In this document: positions 16,307-22,099 of the stretch, one piece after another
Position numbering within the stretch: the first letter of the stretch is position 1
Layout of the letters: every line of letters begins with the position of its first letter
Assembly: GCF_000761545.1 (NCBI RefSeq)
Contig: NZ_JPMY01000012.1
Location: 62,001 to 126,000, forward strand
Direction of reading: 5' to 3'
DNA: 64,000 bases
Source: Pseudomonas sp. ML96
GTDB lineage: Bacteria > Pseudomonadota > Gammaproteobacteria > Pseudomonadales > Pseudomonadaceae
The notes under the pieces: model-generated
The model's database searches: none
Seen by the model: the letters and a program-made list of their open reading frames with translations, nothing else
What the model was told of the DNA's origin: nothing
Position numbers and translations under genes: made by a program

Positions 16307-16345
16307 ATAAGCACACTTATTGACCATGAGAATAAGCGTGCTTAT
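16307..16345. promoter_or_regulatory. O_L-like region: two CI operators
   Basis: ATAAGCACACTTAT (16307-16320) and ATAAGCGTGCTTAT (16332-16345) match the three O_R dyads, with a start-to-start spacing of 25 bases. They cover the -35 and -10 of the rightward promoter before the DGR genes. The arrangement is that of lambda O_L, placed about 3 kb from O_R. Confidence 0.9.
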
Positions 16346-16348
16346 ATT
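16320..16348 (+). promoter_or_regulatory. P_L-like rightward promoter of the DGR operon
   Basis: TTGACC (16320-16325) and TATATT (16343-16348) are separated by exactly 17 bases, a near-consensus sigma-70 promoter. One CI operator touches the -35 and the other covers the spacer and the start of the -10. The transcript would begin near 16355 and run into the leader and the DGR genes. Confidence 0.85.
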
Positions 16349-16389
16349 TGCTTTACACCGGCACACAACCGGCCAGGCCGAAAGGCCGC

Positions 16390-16401
16390 CGCTCTTTAAC
16401 A
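16390..16401 (+). promoter_or_regulatory. boxA antitermination element in the DGR leader
   Basis: CGCTCTTTAACA is essentially the NusB/NusE-binding boxA of rRNA operons and lambdoid nut sites, about 35 bases into the predicted transcript. Downstream, CAGGC-GCGAAA-GCCTG at 16522-16537 is a small hairpin with a purine-rich loop that could serve as a boxB, though it is farther away than in lambda. Confidence 0.7.
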
Positions 16402-16478
16402 ACCAGCGCCATGCCCGACTAACCCGGCCCAGCCGGCTAGGTCACTCCCGGCTCCATCGGTGGGAGGACAGAAAACCG

Positions 16479-16679
16479 ATGAAACAGACCGCTGTGCCTC
16501 TACCGGCGACCGGCGAGCAGACAGGCGCGAAAGCCTGCCCACGTGGGAACACCCCACGGCTGCCGAGGGTTACCGAACCGAGCGAACGACCCGGCACGCA
16601 CAGCGCCCCGCCTCGATCCCCAGGGCGGCCAGGTCAGGGGAGCATCACCAGAGCACCTGCGCCGCGGGTGTTGTGCTGA
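16479..16679 (+). CDS. Possible leader peptide, Pro/Arg-rich
   Basis: A 66-codon frame (MKQTAVPLPATGEQTGAK at the start) that begins 11 bases after a GGAGG. The ATG is part of a perfect 7-bp inverted repeat (16455-16461 with 16475-16481) whose loop holds the GGAGG. The product is low-complexity and rich in Pro, Arg and Gly, with no recognisable domain. It could be a translated leader, or the region could be an untranslated structured leader with the frame open by chance. Confidence 0.3.
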   Translation: MKQTAVPLPATGEQTGAKACPRGNTPRLPRVTEPSERPGTHSAPPRSPGRPGQGSITRAPAPRVLC

Positions 16680-16699
16680 TGCCCACAGAGGAATCCCCC

Positions 16700-17164
16700 A
16701 TGCAAACCATCCGCCGCAATGAAGTCCCCGCCCTCGGCCAACCTCTAGCCGGCGGCACCCTGATCGCCCGCTACTGGCAGGGCGAAAAGGAGATTGCCCT
16801 GATAGCCCTCGGCGCTGACGCCGAGTTCGAGGGCAAGTGGGCACCTGATTACGAACAGGTCGCCACCACTCATGGTGACGGCTACAGCAACACCCTGGCC
16901 ATGGCCGAAGCTGGCAGCGCTATCGCAGCCAAGGTCTTGGAGCTGGACGCACACATCCCCTCCGCCTTCGAAGCGCACGTCATGATGGTGGCGAAGCAGA
17001 CCGGTTATCTGACCGACCTGCGCGAGGATCGCTTCTACTGGACCAGCTCGCAGTACTCCGCCTACAGCGCCTTCAGCATGGACTTCGAGGGTGGCTGGCA
17101 GTACTACGACGGCAAGGGCAACGAGCGGCTCGTCCGCCCCGTCCGCAGCCTCATCGTCCAGTAA
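16700..17164 (+). CDS. DGR target protein 1 (C-type-lectin-like, VR1)
   Basis: A 154-residue protein starting at 16700 (MQTIRRNEVPALGQPLAGG) after an AGAGGAA ribosome site. It is a single compact domain without a signal peptide. The C-terminal third (YWTSSQYSAYSAFSMDFEGG, then WQYYDG and ERLVRPVR) is the DUF1566/formylglycine-enzyme-like C-type lectin fold used by DGR targets, and the last 40 residues are encoded by VR1. It is clearly paralogous to target 2: both share LGQPLAGG or RGQPLAGG, then HIPS and MVAKQ. It is the first sizeable gene behind the CI-controlled promoter. Its ligand is unknown. Confidence 0.88.
   Translation: MQTIRRNEVPALGQPLAGGTLIARYWQGEKEIALIALGADAEFEGKWAPDYEQVATTHGDGYSNTLAMAEAGSAIAAKVLELDAHIPSAFEAHVMMVAKQTGYLTDLREDRFYWTSSQYSAYSAFSMDFEGGWQYYDGKGNERLVRPVRSLIVQ
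17048..17148 (+). repeat. DGR variable repeat VR1
   Basis: This 101-bp copy of the TR at 20033-20133 carries 11 differences that all fall on TR adenines (3 A to T, 8 A to G), for example AAC to TAC, AGC, GAC or GGC. Two further differences, C to G and G to C, lie near the 3' end and are not at adenines; they fall in the conserved GC-rich tail that corresponds to the initiation-of-mutagenic-homing region. It encodes the ligand-facing residues of target 1. Confidence 0.95.
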
Positions 17165-17189
17165 TTCACTCATTCAATGCTCTTCCGCT

Positions 17190-17226
17190 CCTCTCGCGGA
17201 TCGCTGGTAGCCCAGCCAACGAGAGG
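17190..17226. repeat. Inverted repeat downstream of VR1
   Basis: CCTCTCG and CGAGAGG (17190-17196 and 17220-17226) form the base of a hairpin whose upper part is GCTGG-tagc-CCAGC. It begins 41 bases after VR1. Hairpins or cruciforms just downstream of the VR promote mutagenic homing in the best-studied phage DGR, and a comparable element follows each VR here. Confidence 0.65.
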
Positions 17227-17428
17227 CGGTCGCGGCACGCTGGCCGTAAGAGCGATGCCGGGCACTCCCATGCGGTTCCCCGGCTAGCAAGCGCTCCACC
17301 TGGCCCGGCTCATCACCGGGCCGCCCTACTCCCGCCTCCATACGCCGCCGCCTTACCGGGTGACCTTGCGGAAGGTCTGCACTCGGCCAGGGCGGCGACC
17401 TATGCACGCCAACCACCCCGAGGTGCCC

Positions 17429-17695
17429 ATGAACGTGATCACCATGGCCCAGGAAAGCATCCTGGAACTGGCGGAAGTACTCCGCCTCAGCGGCCAGGCC
17501 CGCCTGGCATTCGAAGCGCGCCGCACCCAGCCAGCGCCAACCAACTACCACACCCAGGTCATCGCCGGCGCAGGCATGGTCCGCGTCGTCGAGATCGGCA
17601 CAGGCCGCGTGCTCGGCTTCCGCCGCACCATCCGCGAAGCCCAGTGGCTGGCCGACTCCCTCGCCCGCCGCAACGCCCAGCAGGTGCCGGCGTGA
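17429..17695 (+). CDS. Hypothetical protein within DGR operon
   Basis: An 88-residue protein starting at 17429 (MNVITMAQESILELAEVLR); 17402 is a possible alternative start. A helical N-terminus is followed by a strand-rich part (VIAGAGMVRVVEIGTGRVLGF) and a terminal helix (IREAQWLADSLARRN). I recognise no family. The stop overlaps the GTG start of the next gene (GTGA), so the two are co-translated. It lies between targets 1 and 2 in the same operon. Confidence 0.6.
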   Translation: MNVITMAQESILELAEVLRLSGQARLAFEARRTQPAPTNYHTQVIAGAGMVRVVEIGTGRVLGFRRTIREAQWLADSLARRNAQQVPA

Positions 17696-18228
17696 CCATC
17701 CAGGCAGCCGCAGAGCTGCAACAGAAGATGGCCGCCTTCCTCGCCGCCGGCGGAGCAGTGCAAATCCTCCCCGGCTTCGAGCGCACCGCGCCCCTGCCCG
17801 CCCGCACTGACCCGCCACCCACCGTGCGCCAGTCGCGCCGCAACCCCGTCGGCATCAAGCGCCCGCGCCCCAAGCGCGACGGCCTGGTCGACGACCACGT
17901 AGCGCGCATCCGCGAACTGGCCAAGACCAAGACAGCAGCCGAGGTGGCGGCCGACATCGGCTACGCCCTCAGCACCGTCAAGGCATGCGGCCAGCGCCAC
18001 AGCATCATCTTCCAGGGCATGCGCTGGCGGCCCTACTCCAAGGCGGAGATCGCCGCCATTCGTGAGGCGGCCACGACCCTGAACATGTACCAGGCCGCCG
18101 ACAAGTTCGGCCGCACCCGCAGCTCACTGCGCGCCATGGCCAAGCGCGAAGGCATCACCTTTAAGGACGGCGTCAGCGACAGCAGAACCGCCCTGACCAA
18201 GTTCAACCGCAGCCTCAGCCAGAAGTAA
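17692..18228 (+). CDS. Putative double helix-turn-helix protein within DGR operon
   Basis: A 178-residue basic protein starting with GTG at 17692 in a GTGA overlap with the previous stop. Two segments resemble helix-turn-helix units: residues 65-103 (LVDDHVARIRELAKTKTAAE, then VAADIGYALSTVKACGQRH) and 117-156 (SKAEIAAIREAATTLNMYQA, then ADKFGRTRSSLRAMAKREGI). The linker around residues 45-63 is Arg/Lys/Pro-rich. It is probably a DNA-binding protein, but whether it controls the operon, acts in replication or is unrelated to diversification cannot be told. Confidence 0.6.
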   Translation: MTIQAAAELQQKMAAFLAAGGAVQILPGFERTAPLPARTDPPPTVRQSRRNPVGIKRPRPKRDGLVDDHVARIRELAKTKTAAEVAADIGYALSTVKACGQRHSIIFQGMRWRPYSKAEIAAIREAATTLNMYQAADKFGRTRSSLRAMAKREGITFKDGVSDSRTALTKFNRSLSQK

Positions 18229-18255
18229 CGTCGCCACGCCACCCCGGAGAACACC

Positions 18256-18735
18256 ATGACCAACACCACCGCACCTCAAACCATCGCCGCCGCCGACCTG
18301 CCCGCTCGCGGCCAGCCCCTGGCCGGCGGCACCTTCGTCGAGCGTTACTGGCTCAACGGCCAAGAGCGCGCACTGATCCTGCTGCCGGACGAGTTCGTCG
18401 GCGCCTACGGCAACTATGGCGAAGAGATCGAAGGCGCCAACAGTCACGCGGACGGCGAGGCCAACACCCGCGCCATGGCTGAGGTCGGCAGCGAGGCCGC
18501 CAAGAAGGCGCTGGAGCTGGGCGGCCACATCCCCTCCTGCCTGGAGGCACAGCTGCTGATGGTTGCCAAGCAAGCCGGCCTGGTCACCCTGCGCGAGGAC
18601 CGCTGGCACTGGCTGAGTACGCAGTACTCCGCCGACTACGCCTTCCTCATGGCTTTCGAGGATGGCTGGCAGGGCTACGGCGCCAAGAGCTACGAGCGCC
18701 TCGTGCGCCCCGTCCGCAGCATCCCCATTCAGTAA
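18256..18735 (+). CDS. DGR target protein 2 (C-type-lectin-like, VR2)
   Basis: A 159-residue paralogue of target 1, starting at 18256 (MTNTTAPQTIAAADLPARGQ) after CCCGGAGAA. Shared features are RGQPLAGGTFVERYW, HIPSCLEAQLLMVAKQ and the C-terminal LSTQYSADYAF ... ERLVRPVRS. The last 40 residues are the VR2-encoded, hypervariable face of the lectin-like fold. There is no signal peptide or membrane anchor. At the variable positions VR2 encodes Asp, Tyr, Leu, Ala, Asp, Gly, Tyr, Gly, Ala, Ser and Tyr, a spread typical of adenine-directed diversification of AAC codons. Confidence 0.88.
   Translation: MTNTTAPQTIAAADLPARGQPLAGGTFVERYWLNGQERALILLPDEFVGAYGNYGEEIEGANSHADGEANTRAMAEVGSEAAKKALELGGHIPSCLEAQLLMVAKQAGLVTLREDRWHWLSTQYSADYAFLMAFEDGWQGYGAKSYERLVRPVRSIPIQ
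18619..18719 (+). repeat. DGR variable repeat VR2
   Basis: This 101-bp repeat differs from the TR at 14 adenine positions. Two non-adenine differences also occur: the first base (T to A) and one C to T, where TR GAC became GCT. The 3' end from GAGCGC to CCGCAG is identical to the TR. Confidence 0.95.
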
Positions 18736-18760
18736 TCCACTGATCCATTCCTTTCGATTT

Positions 18761-18831
18761 CGCAGGCGATTCGCGGGGCCACGGGAAGTCGGCCAGACCA
18801 GAAGCGCGCCGGGAAGCGCCGGCCGCCTGCG
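18761..18831. repeat. Inverted repeat downstream of VR2
   Basis: CGCAGGCG (18761-18768) and CGCCTGCG (18824-18831) form an 8-bp stem with a 55-base interval that itself contains GC-rich self-complementary stretches. It starts 41 bases after VR2, the same offset as the VR1 element. Confidence 0.5.
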
Positions 18832-18852
18832 CACTACTCTCAGGAGCAACAC

Positions 18853-19461
18853 ATGAAGAAGCGTGATGTGATCACCCTCACCGAGGGCCCGCTGACCCTG
18901 ACGATTCCGGCACACGCCATCACTCAGGTGTTCACCGCCGTAGCACTGGCCCACGTCAGCAACCTGCAGCAGGCGCCGGCGAACGAAAGCGGCATTCCTG
19001 CCCTGGGCGAGTACTGGCCAGGCGAAGGCGGCCACAACGCCGGCTTGATCCGTGGCGTCGCCGGCGCGCCGGACTACTACCTGATCGTGCCGGCCGGCAC
19101 TGCGGCGGAGTTCAAGGCTGAATGGGGTGGCTACGGCCGCAGCGTTGCAGGCGCCACCAGCGCAAGCGATGGTCTGACCAACACGAATGCACTGCTGGAA
19201 GACGCCGACGACCACCCTGCCGCCAAGCTGGCAGCCGGCTACACCGCCGACGGGCACGAGGACTTCTACCTGCCGGCACGCCGCGAGCTGCAGCTGTGCG
19301 AGGCGAACGTCCCCGAGTTGTTCACCAAGGGCTATCACTGGTCGAGCTCGCAGTCCTCCGCCCTCCTCGCCTTCGGCATGGACTTCGAGGATGGCTGGCA
19401 GTACGACGGCGGCAAGGGCAACGAGCGCCTCGTGCGCCCCGTCCGCAGAAAGTACCTCTGA
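18853..19461 (+). CDS. DGR target protein 3 (DUF1566-like, VR3)
   Basis: A 202-residue protein starting at 18853 (MKKRDVITLTEGPLTLTIPA). Residues 1-45 form a separate N-terminal part missing from targets 1 and 2. Residues 48-202 are a fuller DUF1566/C-type-lectin domain: GEYWPGEGGHNAGLIRG, then DFYLPARRELQLCEANVPEL, then the VR-encoded YHWSSSQSSALLAFGMDFED ... NERLVRPVRR. The phrase LPARRELQLCE is characteristic of DUF1566 target proteins of DGRs. It is followed 57 bases later by avd. It is the target closest to the RT, and its VR matches the TR perfectly outside adenines, so it may be the most recently diversified. Confidence 0.9.
   Translation: MKKRDVITLTEGPLTLTIPAHAITQVFTAVALAHVSNLQQAPANESGIPALGEYWPGEGGHNAGLIRGVAGAPDYYLIVPAGTAAEFKAEWGGYGRSVAGATSASDGLTNTNALLEDADDHPAAKLAAGYTADGHEDFYLPARRELQLCEANVPELFTKGYHWSSSQSSALLAFGMDFEDGWQYDGGKGNERLVRPVRRKYL
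19348..19448 (+). repeat. DGR variable repeat VR3
   Basis: This 101-bp repeat has 15 differences from the TR, every one at a TR adenine (to C, G or T), and no other mismatch. Examples are AAC to CTC twice, AAC to GGC three times and TAC to TCC. Confidence 0.97.
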
Positions 19462-19481
19462 TCCTTCAATACTTCATTCCT

Positions 19482-19497
19482 GGGCGCGCCAGCGCCC
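19482..19497. repeat. Inverted repeat downstream of VR3
   Basis: GGGCGC-gcca-GCGCCC is a tight 6-bp hairpin with a 4-base loop, 33 bases after the end of VR3 and before the avd ribosome site. This geometry is close to the hairpin found after the VR in the Bordetella phage DGR. Confidence 0.65.
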
Positions 19498-19518
19498 GCG
19501 CTTTTCGAGGAGGCCAGG

Positions 19519-19872
19519 ATGGCCCTGCATACCGAACTGGAGATTTACAAGGGCGCTGAAGAACTCCTCAGCGTCACGCTCGACCTGGTGCGGAACATTC
19601 CGCGCGACCTGAAGCAGATCGTCGGCGCCAAGATCCGCGACGAAAGCCTGCAGGTAATGGTGCTGATCGGTCGCGCCAACATGGCACGCAACAAGCTCCC
19701 GCACCTCAACGAGCTCCTCGAAAGCATCTGGATGATCAATTACCTGCTCCGAGCCCTCACGAACAAGGGGCTCATCAGTAAGGGGCAGCATGCCCAGGCC
19801 ATGAAGCTCACCGCATCCATCGGTAAGCAAGCCAACGCCTGGAGAAAGTCCGCAACCGCGCCCGTTGCTTGA
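19519..19872 (+). CDS. avd: DGR accessory variability determinant (Avd)
   Basis: A 117-residue basic, all-helical protein starting at 19519 (MALHTELEIYKGAEELLSVT) after a GAGGAGG ribosome site. VRNIPRDLKQIVGAKIRDES, then NKLPHLNELLESIWMINYLLRAL and SKGQHAQAMKLTASIGKQANAW are the expected helices of the Avd four-helix bundle. Avd forms a pentamer that binds the reverse transcriptase and the TR-containing RNA and is needed for cDNA synthesis. The gene lies directly upstream of the TR and RT, the canonical order avd-TR-RT. Confidence 0.93.
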   Translation: MALHTELEIYKGAEELLSVTLDLVRNIPRDLKQIVGAKIRDESLQVMVLIGRANMARNKLPHLNELLESIWMINYLLRALTNKGLISKGQHAQAMKLTASIGKQANAWRKSATAPVA

Positions 19873-20032
19873 GGGTCAAGGCCCTCCTGCCTGTGCGCTG
19901 AATCTGGTCGTGCCGCTGGCCCACAAGGCCACCGCCATGCGCAGCACAGGGACCACCGACGGAACGGTCGGCGAGGCCTGGCGCAGTTTCCCCGCTGAGC
20001 AATCGGCAGGGCGACGTAGATAGCACGATAGG

Positions 20033-20133
20033 TCGCAGTACTCCGCCAACAACGCCTTCAACATGGACTTCGAGAATGGCTGGCAGAACAACAACGACAA
20101 GAACAACGAGCGCCTCGTGCGCCCCGTCCGCAG
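20033..20133 (+). repeat. DGR template repeat TR
   Basis: This 101-bp sequence is the master copy for the three VRs. In the VR frame it contains nine Asn (AAC/AAT) codons where the VRs have varied residues, a composition that allows many replacements but no stop codon by adenine change. It lies about 160 bases after avd; that spacer and the TR would be part of the RNA template. Its 3' half overlaps the reading frame of the RT in another frame. Confidence 0.97.
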
Positions 20134-21227
20134 ATTCGAGTGTTGCACCCTTCACCTTCGAGGAGCTGGTTCAGGCCTATTACGACTGCCGCCGCGCCAA
20201 GCGCAACACCAACAGCGCGCGGGAGTTCGAGCAGCACATGGAAGCCAACCTCCTCGAGCTGTACGAGCAGCTGCAGGCCGGCACCTACCGGCCGGGCCGC
20301 TCCATCTGCTTCGTCATCACCAGGCCCAAGCCGCGCGAGGTATGGGCCGCCCAGTTCCGCGACCGCATCGTGCACCACCTGCTGTACAACCACGTCGGCG
20401 CCGGCATCGAAGCCACGTTCATCGCCGACAGCTGCGCTTGCATCCCAGGCCGCGGCACGCTGTACGCCGCCGAGCGGCTGGAGGCCAAGGTGCGCAGCGT
20501 GACCCAGAACTGGAGCCGCCCCTGCTTCTACCTCAAGGCAGACCTGGCCAACTTCTTCGTCTCGATCGACAAACGCGTGCTGGCCCGCCAGCTGCGCGCC
20601 TTGATCGATGAACCCTGGTGGCGAGCGCTGGCCCTGCAGGTGCTCTGGCACGACCCGCGCGAAGACTACGAAACGCGCTGCCCGCGCTGGCTGTTCAACC
20701 AGGTGCCGCAGCACAAGCGCCTGACCTCGCAGCCGGCGCACCTGGGCCTGCCCATCGGCAACCTCTCCAGCCAGTTCTTCGCCAACATCTACCTGAACGC
20801 CCTTGACCAGTTCGCCAAGCACGAGCTGCGCGCCAAGCACTACATCAGGTACGTGGACGACTTCGTGCTGCTGCACGAATCCCCGCAGCAGCTGAACGCC
20901 TGGCTGGCGCAGATCGAAGGCTTCCTGCCCGGCCTGGGCGCCAAGCTCAACCCGACCAAGACCATCTTGCAGCCGGTCGACCGTGGCATCGACTTCGTCG
21001 GCCAGGTCATCAGGCCCTGGCGCCGTACCACTCGCAAACGGACGGTGAAGGAAGCACTACGCCGAGTGGCCACTTCGCCAGATGAGGATCTGCTGGCCAC
21101 CGCCAACAGCTACTTCGGGCTGCTCGGCCAGGCTACCCACAGCCATGCCGACCGGGCGGCACTGGCGAATGCCCTGCTACGCCGCGGCAAGCCGGTGAAC
21201 GCCGGCCTTACCCAGACCTACCGCTAA
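20076..21227 (+). CDS. DGR reverse transcriptase
   Basis: An RT of up to 383 residues. Conserved RT blocks are visible: PGRSICFVITRPKPREVWAA (residues 73-92), CFYLKADLANFFVSID (150-165, first catalytic Asp), LGLPIGNLSSQFFANIYLN (223-241, the block that in DGR enzymes reads GNLSSQ-like) and YIRYVDDFVLLH (256-267, the YVDD catalytic pair). The thumb region follows. It copies TR RNA into cDNA with errors at adenines, together with Avd. The only ATG, GTG or TTG before the conserved domain in this frame is at 20076, inside the TR; family members usually begin near FTFEELVQAYYDCRRAK, about residue 26, so the true start is uncertain. Confidence 0.95.
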   Translation: MAGRTTTTRTTSASCAPSADSSVAPFTFEELVQAYYDCRRAKRNTNSAREFEQHMEANLLELYEQLQAGTYRPGRSICFVITRPKPREVWAAQFRDRIVHHLLYNHVGAGIEATFIADSCACIPGRGTLYAAERLEAKVRSVTQNWSRPCFYLKADLANFFVSIDKRVLARQLRALIDEPWWRALALQVLWHDPREDYETRCPRWLFNQVPQHKRLTSQPAHLGLPIGNLSSQFFANIYLNALDQFAKHELRAKHYIRYVDDFVLLHESPQQLNAWLAQIEGFLPGLGAKLNPTKTILQPVDRGIDFVGQVIRPWRRTTRKRTVKEALRRVATSPDEDLLATANSYFGLLGQATHSHADRAALANALLRRGKPVNAGLTQTYR

Positions 21228-21245
21228 TCACAAGCCGGACTAGCC

Positions 21246-22031
21246 ATGGCCGCCTACTACAACGAAATCGACCCGTATGCAGCGCAGTGGCTCCGCAACC
21301 TGATCAAGGGGGGGCACATTGCGCCCGGCGACGTCGATGAACGCTCGATCGAGGATGTGCATCCAGATGACCTGCGCCCATACACCCAATGCCATTTCTT
21401 CGCCGGGATCGGCATCTGGTCCCTCGCCCTTCGCCGCGCCGGCTGGCCAGATAGTCGACCTGTTTGGACCGGTTCCTGCCCTTGCCAACCTTTCTCCACG
21501 GCAGGCGCGGGAGCTGGGTTTGATGACAAGCGGCACCTCTGGCCGGACTTCCATTGGCTCATCCGCGAGCGCCGCCCTGTGCTCGTCTTTGGTGAGCAGG
21601 TTGCAAGCAAGGCTGGCCTCGCTTGGCTCGACCTCGTTCAAGCTGACCTGGGGCGTGAGGGTTACGCCTTCGGGTGCGCGGATATCTGCTCTGCGGGGGC
21701 AGGCTCTGAAAACGGCAGGCAGCGGCTGTATTTCGTGGCCGACACCAACAGTCAACGACAGCCGCGGAGGGCGCAACAGAACAGCTCAGCGCTCGAATCC
21801 TGTGAGTCGGCACCACGATGGAATCACGCTGGTGGATGCAGCCAGAATGCATTGTTTGCCGCCGAGCTTGTGGTCGGCGCCAGCGGAGAAAGTCGGCTAC
21901 TTGAACCCGGAACTGTCCCGCTGGTTGCAGGCTATCCCACGCTCCTGGAGCGCCTGCGCGCCTACGGAAACGGCCTCAACGTTGAAGCGGCGACGCAGTT
22001 CATAGGCGCCTATCTGGACGCTACCACCTGA
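21246..22031 (+). CDS. C5 cytosine-specific DNA methyltransferase
   Basis: A 261-residue methyltransferase. Motif I is HFFAGIGIWS (SAM binding), motif IV is TGSCPCQPFS with the catalytic Cys, motif VI is the GEQV of VFGEQVASK (in place of the usual ENV), motif VIII is NGRQRLYFVAD, and motifs IX-X are in RLRAYGNGLNVEAATQFIGA. The target-recognition part between VIII and IX is short. Such phage enzymes protect phage DNA from host restriction. It starts 18 bases after the RT stop, so it appears to be in the DGR operon. It overlaps another open frame that also looks protein-coding. Confidence 0.88.
   Translation: MAAYYNEIDPYAAQWLRNLIKGGHIAPGDVDERSIEDVHPDDLRPYTQCHFFAGIGIWSLALRRAGWPDSRPVWTGSCPCQPFSTAGAGAGFDDKRHLWPDFHWLIRERRPVLVFGEQVASKAGLAWLDLVQADLGREGYAFGCADICSAGAGSENGRQRLYFVADTNSQRQPRRAQQNSSALESCESAPRWNHAGGCSQNALFAAELVVGASGESRLLEPGTVPLVAGYPTLLERLRAYGNGLNVEAATQFIGAYLDATT
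21319..22005 (+). CDS. Overlapping-frame phage protein inside the methyltransferase gene
   Basis: A 228-codon frame, shifted relative to the methyltransferase and open over most of it. From about residue 47 it reads IVDLFGPVPALANLSPRQAR, then SSLVSRLQARLASLGSTSFK, LTWGVRVTPSGARISALRGQ, SWPTPTVNDSRGG and finally LNPELSRWLQAIPRSW. I recognise this style (SRLRARLA-GST-LTWK-PSGR-ICALRAS-WPTP ... LNPxxSRWLMGxP) from proteins annotated in many phages, often close to C5 methyltransferases. That both frames look like known families suggests true dual coding, though the start is unclear and either could be a shadow. Function unknown. Confidence 0.5.
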   Translation: MRPATSMNARSRMCIQMTCAHTPNAISSPGSASGPSPFAAPAGQIVDLFGPVPALANLSPRQARELGLMTSGTSGRTSIGSSASAALCSSLVSRLQARLASLGSTSFKLTWGVRVTPSGARISALRGQALKTAGSGCISWPTPTVNDSRGGRNRTAQRSNPVSRHHDGITLVDAARMHCLPPSLWSAPAEKVGYLNPELSRWLQAIPRSWSACAPTETASTLKRRRSS

Positions 22032-22099
22032 GCCACCCTGCCCGGCCGTCATCCTTGCCCGATGCGCGGCCGGCGGGCGGTCTAGAAATAGTGCACCAA

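Noticed and set aside
16455..16481. Riboswitch in the DGR leader
   Set aside because: A 7-bp stem with a ribosome site in its loop is visible, but no conserved aptamer sequence is recognised.
16700..19461. VRs as ordinary duplicated gene ends
   Set aside because: Simple duplication would give differences at all bases; here 40 differences lie on template adenines and only four elsewhere.
20063..20611. Open frame reading the TR in the VR frame and continuing for 182 codons
   Set aside because: It mimics a target C-terminus only because the TR is the template; after the TR it runs out of frame through the RT domain with low-complexity sequence.
20076..21227. Retron or group II intron reverse transcriptase
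   Set aside because: There is no maturase or HNH domain and no retron-type structured RNA; the adjacent avd, TR and VRs make DGR the clear reading.
21319..22005. Dismissing the shifted frame as a simple shadow of the methyltransferase
   Set aside because: I kept it as a low-confidence feature because its sequence style matches proteins known from other phages and it stays open for 229 codons.
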